Made by a program: the position numbers and the translations under genes. A DNA stretch of 12,810 bases from assembly GCA_023663915.1 (NCBI GenBank), contig JAMPGN010000122.1, forward strand, positions 1-12,810, in the 5' to 3' direction. Positions within the stretch are counted from its first letter, which is position 1; each line of letters opens with the position of its first letter. The notes below the pieces were generated by a model that searched no databases, was not told the origin of the DNA, and saw only the letters and a list, made by a program, of their open reading frames with translations. Source of the stretch: Eubacterium sp. (GTDB lineage: Bacteria > Bacillota_A > Clostridia > Lachnospirales > Lachnospiraceae). Below, piece by piece: positions 1-6,770 of the stretch.

Positions 1-45
1 AACAAAGAAATTAGAACCTATAAGAATACTAAATACCAACAAAGT

Positions 46-60
46 CTGTTTCCAAAACAG
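46..60. promoter_or_regulatory. Palindrome before GntR/LacI-type regulator, candidate operator
   Basis: CTGTTT-CCA-AAACAG is a perfect 6-bp inverted repeat with a 3-bp centre. It lies just upstream of the AGGGGAG ribosome binding site (65-71) of the regulator gene. GntR-family proteins bind short odd-centred palindromes and often repress themselves, so this is a plausible autoregulatory operator. The DNA seen directly is only the palindrome; its use as an operator is inferred. No convincing -35/-10 pair was found in the 78 bases available upstream. Confidence 0.4.
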
Positions 61-78
61 GCACAGGGGAGACTTGCC

Positions 79-1212
79 ATGACCAAATACGAAATGCTGG
101 CGGACGCACTCACCGAACAGATCACCCGCAACCTGCCAAACGGCATATCCAAACTGCCGACAGAAGCACAGTTATGCGCTCAATACCATGTCAGCCGCCA
201 AACCGTGCGGGCAGCGCTGAACCTGCTCCATCGACAAGGTATCATCACCAGCAGGCAGGGAAGCGGTTCGTATGCCACCGGTCTGTCCGCCGATACCGAC
301 CACAATATTATCCCGATTCTCATCACGAGCCAGCAAGAATATATTTATCCCCAACTTCTATCCGATCTCCGGACGGCACTGGCAGAACACGGATACAAAT
401 TACAGGTATATCCTACCGACAACAACATTTCCACAGAGCGGGCGCATCTGATGACACTGATCGACAACCCGCCAAGCGGCATGATCGTGGAAGGCTGCAA
501 GAGCACGCTCCCTAATCCGAACCTGGATCTCTATGAGAAATTGCGTGAGAGCGGCACGTTCGTCCTTTTCCTTCATAATTATTATACAGCAATGCAGGAC
601 TGCACCTATGTCAAAGACGATAACTATTACGGCGGCTGCCTACTGGCGGAGCATCTTGTCTCACTCGGACATACCCGGATCGCCGGACTGTTTAAGATTG
701 ACGATGCGCAGGGACCGGAGCGTTACCACGGCGCAGCGTCCCGTCTGCGCGATCTTGGCTGCCCTCTATCGGATAGCCACGTGGGCTGGTATTCTTCCCC
801 CGACCTCGCCGCTCTGGAAAATAGACAGGACACCCGTTTCCTCACCGATTTCATACAGGAGCAGCTTGACAGCTGTACGGCGGTGATCTGTTACAATGAT
901 GAAGTTGCCTACTGGCTGATCAAAGAACTGTCCTATGCCGATATCCATGTACCGCAGGATCTTTCCGTGGTATGTTTCGACAACAGTTACTTAAGCGAAC
1001 TGAGCAGCGTGCGCATCACTTCACTGACCCATGAACCACATGAGATCAGCGAGTGCGCTGCCGAATGCATGATCGGACATTTACAGGGAAAACCTGTCGT
1101 CTCGCATACGATCCCGTGGCGGCTCGTGCGCAAGGAGAGCGACGCCCCCTGCACGCCTAATCCTTCGTTCCAGCACGGTACTCCCTCGGCGTACAGCCCT
1201 GTGTCTTTTTGA
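79..1212 (+). CDS. GntR-family transcriptional regulator with LacI-type sugar-sensor domain (AraR-like)
   Basis: A cytoplasmic one-component regulator of 377 aa. Residues 1-70 form a GntR winged helix-turn-helix: LPTEAQLCAQYHVSRQTVR (26-44) is the recognition region and GSGSYA (61-66) the wing. From about residue 73 to 355 it matches a periplasmic-binding-protein-like effector domain of the LacI/GalR kind (motifs LVSLGHTRIAG, VICYNDEVAY, DLSVVCFDNS, and a domain end at RLVRKESD). This is the AraR architecture, normally a sugar-responsive repressor; the ligand cannot be read from sequence. ATG 79 is preceded by AGGGGAG at a 7-nt spacing. The last 22 residues extend past the usual domain end and are encoded almost entirely in DNA that also encodes the C terminus of the convergent response regulator (56-nt overlap). 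Its target genes probably lie outside the window. Confidence 0.9.
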   Translation: MTKYEMLADALTEQITRNLPNGISKLPTEAQLCAQYHVSRQTVRAALNLLHRQGIITSRQGSGSYATGLSADTDHNIIPILITSQQEYIYPQLLSDLRTALAEHGYKLQVYPTDNNISTERAHLMTLIDNPPSGMIVEGCKSTLPNPNLDLYEKLRESGTFVLFLHNYYTAMQDCTYVKDDNYYGGCLLAEHLVSLGHTRIAGLFKIDDAQGPERYHGAASRLRDLGCPLSDSHVGWYSSPDLAALENRQDTRFLTDFIQEQLDSCTAVICYNDEVAYWLIKELSYADIHVPQDLSVVCFDNSYLSELSSVRITSLTHEPHEISECAAECMIGHLQGKPVVSHTIPWRLVRKESDAPCTPNPSFQHGTPSAYSPVSF

Positions 1213-2779
1213 ATACGAAACTAAAATAATGCGGGTCTTTATAACCCACTTCCAGCGCGATATCACCGGAATGTTTCTCCGTCTGACGCAATAGTTTCTT
1301 TGCCTTCTCCATGCGCTTCTGTGTCACATACTCGACGAAAGTCACATTCATCGCCTGGCTGAATATTGCGCTGAAATAGTTGGCGCTGACACCGACTTCT
1401 CCAGCCAGCGTGTTGAGCGACAATGCCTCCTGCGCATAGTTTTCTTCTATATAATCCAACGCTTTTTTTAAGATCTTTTTACTGCGGTTATCCGATTCCT
1501 GGTCGCGCAGTTCCACCGCTTTCTCCAGAATATTCCGTATATATATGGAAAGTTCCTCGATGCCCATATTCACTTCCTGTATCTGTTCTTCACCAAGAAG
1601 CTCAAGGAACTGCGTCTTGTCATAGCCGATCGATTCCACATAAGCCATCGTGACGAAATGAAGGTGAAACACGAGATAATTCTGGAAAAGCCTGGATTTT
1701 AACGCATCTTGAATACTAAACAGCCAGCCGTCCACAAACTCTGCAATCTCGTCACGCCTGCCTTGCTGAAGAAACTCTTTGATCAGTTCCGGCTCCACTT
1801 TGGAATAGTCGATATCCCCGATCCTGCCGCTGGTCTCCGTCGGCATGTAGCTGTCGGTCACTTCGTTTGTAAAAATATGCACCGAAGGCATCAGGAACCG
1901 ATAAGCAAACAGATGATTTACTTTACCGTAGCACTCCGCCAGCATACTCAGACGTTCCACCGGCTCTCCTACCGCTGCGTACCAGTCAAAATCTTCCTCC
2001 GCCGGCTTACAGATGCGTTCCAGATTGTCCAGACTTCGCTCCGCTAACTCCTTCATCTGCTCCGGGCTGCCTTTGATGAGCACGCCGTAAGTGTTGACAT
2101 TCCAGCGAAAGACCAGATATTCCGGATAACGCACGAAGTATCTTAGAAGCTCCTCCCTTTTTCTTGCGAAAGTCTCCGATTCCATCCCGCCGTTTGTCCC
2201 GGCATGTTTCTCCGTCAGACAAAACATTAACAGGTTGTAACAGGGCGCATTGATTTTCAGTGACAGTTTCGCCGCTTCCTCATAAATATCCTGAACCGCC
2301 ATCCTGCCCTCGAATACCTTAACGAAAAAGTTCGTCCGGGAGAACTGCTCATACTCCCTCGTCTCCTTCTGATATTTCTCCTGGTAACTCTTCTGTTCTC
2401 TCTCCGTCTCGATCTTGGTCTTTAACTGTGCAAGCACTTTCTGAAGACTCCCCCTGGTGATCGGCTTCAAAAGATACTGCTCCACGCCTACGGCAATCGC
2501 CTGCCTTGCAAACTCAAAGTCATCGTGACCGCTGATAATGATGATCTTCATGTCCGGAAACTCCTGATGCACGACACGGCTAAGAGCCAACCCATCCATA
2601 AAAGGCATCTTGATGTCCGTCAACAGTACATCCGGCTGTGTCTTCTGTATAAGAGGCAGCGCCATCTCCCCGTCGCTCGCCTCCCCGACAAAATTGTATC
2701 CCCACTGCTGCCATGGAATATTATCCCTGAGTCCTTCCCGGACGATGCTCTCGTCCTCCACCAGAAAAATTTTCAGCAT
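1157..2779 (-). CDS. YesN-type response regulator (REC + AraC-type HTH)
   Basis: A 540-aa DNA-binding response regulator. The N-terminal receiver domain (about 1-120) has the acidic pair E8-D9, phosphoacceptor D55 in LLTDIKMPFMDG, S83, and K105 in YLLKPI. A long middle segment (about 125-430) typical of YesN proteins follows. The C-terminal 100 residues are an AraC double helix-turn-helix, with SLNTLAGEVGVSANYFSAIF and IALEVGYKDPHYFSFVFKK as the two recognition units and PREYR near the end. ATG 2779 has GGGAG upstream. It is the last gene of the kinase/binding-protein/regulator operon, 45 nt after the binding-protein stop with no terminator between. It should be phosphorylated by the neighbouring kinase and activate sugar-uptake genes that are not in this window. 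Its 3' end overlaps the convergent GntR-type gene by 56 nt. Confidence 0.95.
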   Translation of the reverse strand: MLKIFLVEDESIVREGLRDNIPWQQWGYNFVGEASDGEMALPLIQKTQPDVLLTDIKMPFMDGLALSRVVHQEFPDMKIIIISGHDDFEFARQAIAVGVEQYLLKPITRGSLQKVLAQLKTKIETEREQKSYQEKYQKETREYEQFSRTNFFVKVFEGRMAVQDIYEEAAKLSLKINAPCYNLLMFCLTEKHAGTNGGMESETFARKREELLRYFVRYPEYLVFRWNVNTYGVLIKGSPEQMKELAERSLDNLERICKPAEEDFDWYAAVGEPVERLSMLAECYGKVNHLFAYRFLMPSVHIFTNEVTDSYMPTETSGRIGDIDYSKVEPELIKEFLQQGRRDEIAEFVDGWLFSIQDALKSRLFQNYLVFHLHFVTMAYVESIGYDKTQFLELLGEEQIQEVNMGIEELSIYIRNILEKAVELRDQESDNRSKKILKKALDYIEENYAQEALSLNTLAGEVGVSANYFSAIFSQAMNVTFVEYVTQKRMEKAKKLLRQTEKHSGDIALEVGYKDPHYFSFVFKKTQGCTPREYRAGTKD

Positions 2780-2824
2780 TTGTTTCTCCCTTCCGCTTCT
2801 AAACTACTCTATCAGGATATTCTG

Positions 2825-3868
2825 TCAATACGTTCTCGCATCCAAAACTTCCTGTGTTACATTCTCCATCGTAAAAACATCCTCTTCCACATAATATCTT
2901 TTCTCAACTTCCTGCCCGCTCTCAAGAAGATGGATCACGTCAGAAATATACTCTCCCTGTTCGGGATTGCACTCGATATCCACGTTAATCGTCCCTTCCG
3001 CCACCATCTCAAGCGCCTCGTGAACCGCATCAAAAGATATGATCGTGATATCACCATTCACTCCCACCGTCTTGCCAGACTCCCTGATCGCTTCGATTGC
3101 TCCGAAAGTCATGTCGTCATTCTGAGATACCACCACGTCAATATCGTCATATTTCCTTAAAAAATCTGTCATGACCTCTTTTCCCTTATATATGGTGAAA
3201 TCACCATATTCCTGCGCCAGAATATTCCAGTTGTCATGCTCTCCCGCCACCATGGAAAATCCGACCGTCCTGCCGATCTGTGCCGATGCCCCATCCGTTC
3301 CTTTGAGGACAACGATGTTGATTTTCTGGTCAGACATTCTTCGTTTGGCCAGATATTCTTCCAGCCACCGTCCCGCCTTTTTCCCTTCCTCCACAGAATC
3401 CGTTCCCACGAGGGCAGTATAGAGACTCTTGTCTGCCACTTCCACGCTTCGATCCATGATAATCACAGGGATTCCCGCATTTTTTGCCTCCTGCAGCACG
3501 GTCTCCCATCCGCTCTCCACCACCGGCGCAAGTACGATATAATCCACCCGCTGGGAAATAAAGTTTCGGATCGCCTTGATCTGATTCTCCTGCTTCTGTC
3601 TTGCATTGTGAAAAATCAGAAAATATCCGTTCTGTTTCGTAAATACCTTCTGAACTGACTCCGTATTGGCAGTTCTCCATCCGGACTCGCTTCCAAGCTG
3701 GGATACCCCTACTACAATCAAGTTTTCCTCCTCACTGATATATGGTTCTTCTTCGATCTCTGTAAAAAGACCAAGCCCCCATCCGAGCATGCCCATGAGA
3801 AGAAGGATCGCCGGAAGCAATACCATTGTTATTCTGTTCATATGCATATTGGTCTTATATTTTTTCAC
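2825..3868 (-). CDS. Membrane-anchored sugar-binding protein, YtfQ/RbsB-like, sensor component
   Basis: A 347-aa periplasmic-binding-protein fold (Peripla_BP_4). The segment from VGVSQLGSESGWRTAN through RQKQENQIKAIRNFI, VLAPVVESGWETVLQEAKNA and IPVIIMDRS closely follows the pattern of E. coli YtfQ, the galactofuranose-binding protein. Later motifs such as GDFTIYKGKEVM and VSQNDDMTFGAIEAI also fit. The N terminus has one hydrophobic segment (about 12-34) without a lipobox cysteine, so it is probably held by a transmembrane anchor rather than as a lipoprotein. The start is GTG 3868: GGAGGAG lies 4-6 nt upstream, and the start overlaps the kinase stop as GTGA, implying translational coupling. 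No permease or ATPase is adjacent. Together with its place inside a kinase/regulator operon, this points to a sensing rather than transport role, as for XylFII with LytS/YesN in clostridia. The ligand is likely galactofuranose, galactose or another furanose (inference). Confidence 0.88.
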   Translation of the reverse strand: MKKYKTNMHMNRITMVLLPAILLLMGMLGWGLGLFTEIEEEPYISEEENLIVVGVSQLGSESGWRTANTESVQKVFTKQNGYFLIFHNARQKQENQIKAIRNFISQRVDYIVLAPVVESGWETVLQEAKNAGIPVIIMDRSVEVADKSLYTALVGTDSVEEGKKAGRWLEEYLAKRRMSDQKINIVVLKGTDGASAQIGRTVGFSMVAGEHDNWNILAQEYGDFTIYKGKEVMTDFLRKYDDIDVVVSQNDDMTFGAIEAIRESGKTVGVNGDITIISFDAVHEALEMVAEGTINVDIECNPEQGEYISDVIHLLESGQEVEKRYYVEEDVFTMENVTQEVLDARTY

Positions 3869-5394
3869 TCTGCTCCTCCGTGTCCGCCATACTGCAAGGA
3901 TGTCGTCGCATTTTCTTCCTCTTCGTTCTTCTCCGGCTGCTCATAAGGCACCGCCGGGATCACAACCTCCACACAAGTTCCCTTCCCCCGCACCGACTCG
4001 ATCGTCATACCATACTCGGCGCCGAAATTCATGCGAATACGTTCATTGACATTGGCAAGCCCGAACCCTTTGCCGGTATCTTTACATGGCTTGACAATCT
4101 CTTTGCGCAAATTGTCAAGTTCTTCTTCCTCCATCCCCACACCGTCATCTTCTACCTTAAAGTATATTCTTCCCTCCAACATCGCTCCCGTTACCGTGAT
4201 ATTTCCCTTGGCACGCTTATACTTAATGCCATGATATAAGGAATTTTCCACCAAAGGCTGTAATGTCAGCTTCAAAATTTTATATTGATAGATTTCCGGA
4301 TCAATATGAATCTCATAATCCATAATATCCCTGTAACGCACTTGCTGAATCTCCAAGTAACTCTTAATATGCATCTCCTCTTCCTGTATCGTGATATATT
4401 CCCGCCCTTTGCTTAAAACCAGTCGGAAGAACTCAGACAGTGACATGACCATATTCACCGCTTTGTCGGAATCGTTCCCTTCGATCAGCCACACGATCGT
4501 ATCAAGCGTATTATACAAAAAATGCGGATTGATCTGCTCCTGTAAAAGACGCAGATCCGCGCGGCGCATCTTGCTCTCATCCTCTTTAATCTTACGTACA
4601 AATCTCTCGATACTCTCTGTCATGATGTTGACGCTGTCCGCCAATGTTGCAACCTCATCATCCGTATCAACCTGCACACGGACAGAGAAATCCCCCTGGG
4701 ATATCTTTTCCGTCGCCCGCGACAATTCCTGAATCGGCTTGAGGATTCCCGTCACAATCATAATCGTAAGCACGGCAACAATGAGTAGGATACATCCTAA
4801 CAGAACGCCACAGAACCACGTAAAAGTATACACTCTTTCATTTAATTGCTCCGTCAGATGCTCCATACTCTGCGTCTGATAGTAAATATAATATTGAATA
4901 TTATCCTGGATCAGTTCCGTCATAATATAGATGTTATTATCCAACATCTCTATATTAGCATCGTAACTGTTCTCCGCCCCCAGATTCGCCTTGATGTCAT
5001 CGACTCTGTCCTTAAGCGTGTCGGTATTGCGCATCAGAATCTGTAACCATGTGCGGCTCTCCCCGTCAGTCGTGGTGCGCATCAGCCGGTTAAAATCAGC
5101 CCGCAATTCATCAATCAATCGATACGGGTCTTCCAGAGTGTCATCATCCTTGATGGTCTCGAAAGTAACGGAACCGACTACCAGCTTATACAGGCTCTCA
5201 TCCATCTCCTCTTTAAAGTTCAGATTATAATTATTCGCGACCGTCATGCTGCTCACGATCGTGTCATATGCCGCACTGTAATTATGCAGCGCATAAATCA
5301 GATATACCACCATGATCAGAAAAGGAACCGCCACCACCGCAACAAGCATAATCAGTTTATTTTTAATAGAATATTTCGTTTCTCGTAACCGCAT
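3865..5394 (-). CDS. YesM-type sensor histidine kinase
   Basis: A 509-aa membrane kinase. Transmembrane segments lie at about 13-36 and 192-215 and flank an extracytoplasmic region of about 155 residues. A HAMP linker (about 217-269) follows. The His_kinase dimerisation region carries LLQEQINPHFLYNTLDT with phospho-accepting H291. The HATPase domain shows the N box around N384 (LQPLVENSLYHG), G1 EDDGVGM (415-421) and G2 GKGFGLANVNER. This is the LytS/YesM class, which pairs with YesN-type regulators. The extracytoplasmic region has no recognised sensor domain, so ligand information may come from the sugar-binding protein encoded by the next gene, which overlaps it by 4 nt. ATG 5394 is preceded by GAGGAGG. 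The C-terminal tail after about 480 is acidic and poorly conserved in appearance. Confidence 0.95.
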   Translation of the reverse strand: MRLRETKYSIKNKLIMLVAVVAVPFLIMVVYLIYALHNYSAAYDTIVSSMTVANNYNLNFKEEMDESLYKLVVGSVTFETIKDDDTLEDPYRLIDELRADFNRLMRTTTDGESRTWLQILMRNTDTLKDRVDDIKANLGAENSYDANIEMLDNNIYIMTELIQDNIQYYIYYQTQSMEHLTEQLNERVYTFTWFCGVLLGCILLIVAVLTIMIVTGILKPIQELSRATEKISQGDFSVRVQVDTDDEVATLADSVNIMTESIERFVRKIKEDESKMRRADLRLLQEQINPHFLYNTLDTIVWLIEGNDSDKAVNMVMSLSEFFRLVLSKGREYITIQEEEMHIKSYLEIQQVRYRDIMDYEIHIDPEIYQYKILKLTLQPLVENSLYHGIKYKRAKGNITVTGAMLEGRIYFKVEDDGVGMEEEELDNLRKEIVKPCKDTGKGFGLANVNERIRMNFGAEYGMTIESVRGKGTCVEVVIPAVPYEQPEKNEEEENATTSLQYGGHGGAE

Positions 5395-5424
5395 GGCAGC
5401 CTCCTCTCTGTTCCTTCTGTTCTC

Positions 5425-5452
5425 ATTCTACCAATTTTTGTGCAAATTGCAA
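5425..5452 (-). promoter_or_regulatory. Sigma-A-type promoter of the kinase operon
   Basis: On the minus strand, TTGCAA (5447-5452) and TAGAAT (5425-5430) are separated by 16 bp. The predicted transcript begins close to the GAGGAGG ribosome binding site of the kinase gene. Agreement with consensus is partial at the -35, as expected for an activator-dependent promoter. Confidence 0.5.
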
Positions 5453-5473
5453 ATTTTTCATTGTTTAATTGCA
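5445..5473. repeat. Direct repeats of AATTGCA, candidate activator half-sites
   Basis: AATTGCA occurs at 5445-5451 and again at 5467-5473, a spacing of 22 bp or about two helical turns. The first copy overlaps the -35 of the kinase promoter and the second lies just upstream. AraC-type regulators commonly bind direct half-sites spaced about 21 bp, so autoregulation by the YesN-type regulator is possible. The region is AT-rich, so chance is a real alternative. Confidence 0.3.
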
Positions 5474-5485
5474 TAAATTTTGTGT

Positions 5486-5513
5486 TTGATATATGATTTA
5501 TATAAGGTATTAT
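5486..5513 (+). promoter_or_regulatory. Sigma-A-type promoter of the diguanylate cyclase gene
   Basis: TTGATA (5486-5491) and TATTAT (5508-5513) are separated by 16 bp, each one base from consensus. The predicted +1 falls near 5520, exactly where the hairpin array begins. The ATG at 5493 lies inside this promoter, which argues that translation starts further downstream. Confidence 0.6.
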
Positions 5514-5520
5514 TGTAATA

Positions 5521-5590
5521 AAACGAGCTGCGCTCGTTTACAAGCTGCGCTTGTTTACGAGTTGCGCTCGACTGCGGATTCGCTTCGTGA
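5521..5590. repeat. Tandem short-hairpin repeat array in the cyclase leader
   Basis: Three or four units repeat with a 17-bp period. Unit 1 is an 8-bp perfect stem around a TGC loop (5521-5539, arms AAACGAGC/GCTCGTTT). Unit 2 (5540-5554) has arms ACAAGC/GCTTGT, and unit 3 (5558-5570) has arms CGAGT/GCTCG. A degenerate fourth unit (GCGGATTCGCTTCGTGA) follows. Between units 1 and 2 the arms differ by paired changes that preserve base pairing. The period is not a multiple of three and stems are self-complementary, so this is a structural rather than coding repeat. Confidence 0.75.
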
Positions 5591-5618
5591 ACTTGAAAAA
5601 GACATAGGAAATTGCACC

Positions 5619-6707
5619 ATGAAAGATATGAATGTTTTACAGAAATTATATCAAGGCATCTGCAAGGACACCGGAGAACAGAATGAGTCCGCCAGACTCA
5701 TCACGGTTGTCCGGCTTCTCATTCTTACTATGACTGTCTACTCTTTGCTTAACAGCGGGTTGTGTCTGATTGCTTCCCACATAGGCGGAATGATCTTCTG
5801 TCAGATATCGACTATATTTTTTTTGGCTATTTTTGTTTTATCTTATCATAGCCGCACTTTTCTCTCATTCTGCATTCTGAATATCTATATTTTGATCTGG
5901 GTCATAACCAATATCGTCATGTTTGGATGGGACATCGGCGTACAGCATTTTATTATTGTCCTGCTCATCGCCTGCTTCTTCGCTAAGTATGAACATGCCA
6001 TGACGAAATTCATCTATGCCGCGGCGCTGTGCTCACTGCGCATCTATTTATATTTTTACTGCCTGAACCACCCTCCCCGCGTCGCCTTAAGCTCCGAGTT
6101 AAACGACTCATTCCAGATCATAAACACCCTTGCCATCTTCTGGTCGCTCTCGCTGATCGCCTATATATTCAGCACGGGAACACAGTCTTTGGAAAGCAAG
6201 CTGGTCGAATATAACGAGCAGCTTAAGAAACAGGCAAACATCGATCCTCTGACAGGGTTATACAACAGACGACGCACCATGGAATATCTTGAGAAACTGT
6301 TGGAATCTCCCGACCATCAGATCAGCATCTGTCTGTGCGACATCGATTTCTTCAAACGGGTCAACGATACTTACGGACATGACGTAGGCGATATCGTCCT
6401 TAGGGAAATATCTGAGGCATTCCGCAAGGAACTGCCCGCAGACACTTTCATATCCCGCTGGGGTGGGGAAGAATTTCTTCTGATCTTCCCGTTCTCAAAC
6501 GGCGATGAAGCGCATATGTTTCTGGAAACCCTGCGGACGAAGATCCAGGCGATCGTCTTCGACGGCGGAGGCGAAAATTTCTCCGTATCCTTGACCTACG
6601 GACTAGTCGAATATGACTTCCACAGTGATCTGACCGCCACCTTAAAACAGGCGGACGAAAAATTGTATCTCGGCAAGAAAAGCGGACGTGACCGGATTAT
6701 TTTCTAA
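5619..6707 (+). CDS. Membrane-bound diguanylate cyclase (GGDEF domain)
   Basis: Makes cyclic di-GMP from two GTP. With the start at ATG 5619 (AGGAA at 5606-5610, 8-nt spacing) the protein has 362 aa. The N-terminal half has about six hydrophobic segments (roughly 27-51, 58-76, 82-104, 107-123, 130-149, 165-185). A short linker, then the GGDEF domain from DPLTGLYNRR (209-218), with metal-binding D241 in CDIDFFKRVNDTYGHDVGD and active-site RWGGEEF (GGEEF at 282-286). The region where the RxxD product-inhibition site normally sits (273-276) reads PADT, so allosteric feedback at this site is probably absent. The open frame continues back to ATG 5493, but that start lies within the promoter and its extra 42 codons translate the hairpin repeats. 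The stop codon sits inside the terminator stem. It is a single-gene unit. Confidence 0.9.
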   Translation: MKDMNVLQKLYQGICKDTGEQNESARLITVVRLLILTMTVYSLLNSGLCLIASHIGGMIFCQISTIFFLAIFVLSYHSRTFLSFCILNIYILIWVITNIVMFGWDIGVQHFIIVLLIACFFAKYEHAMTKFIYAAALCSLRIYLYFYCLNHPPRVALSSELNDSFQIINTLAIFWSLSLIAYIFSTGTQSLESKLVEYNEQLKKQANIDPLTGLYNRRRTMEYLEKLLESPDHQISICLCDIDFFKRVNDTYGHDVGDIVLREISEAFRKELPADTFISRWGGEEFLLIFPFSNGDEAHMFLETLRTKIQAIVFDGGGENFSVSLTYGLVEYDFHSDLTATLKQADEKLYLGKKSGRDRIIF

Positions 6708-6720
6708 TCCGGTCTTTTTT
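6690..6720 (+). terminator. Intrinsic terminator of the diguanylate cyclase gene
   Basis: A perfect 10-bp stem GACCGGATTA / TAATCCGGTC (6690-6699, 6705-6714) with a 5-nt loop, followed by six T. The stop codon TAA (6705-6707) lies in the 3' arm. Confidence 0.93.
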
Positions 6721-6770
6721 ATTCCCTGCGCTTCATATATTAATACAAACCCATTTCGGAAGGTACTATC

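Noticed and set aside
2525..3160. 211-codon open frame opposite the regulator and binding-protein genes
   Set aside because: It spans the antisense of two well-supported genes and shows no recognisable protein pattern; a shadow frame.
5521..5590. CRISPR array
   Set aside because: Units are contiguous 17-bp palindromes with no variable spacers and no cas genes nearby.
5493..5618. Upstream ATG giving a 404-aa cyclase
   Set aside because: The ATG lies inside a good promoter, and the extra codons translate a structural hairpin repeat with a 17-bp period; ATG 5619 has a ribosome binding site.
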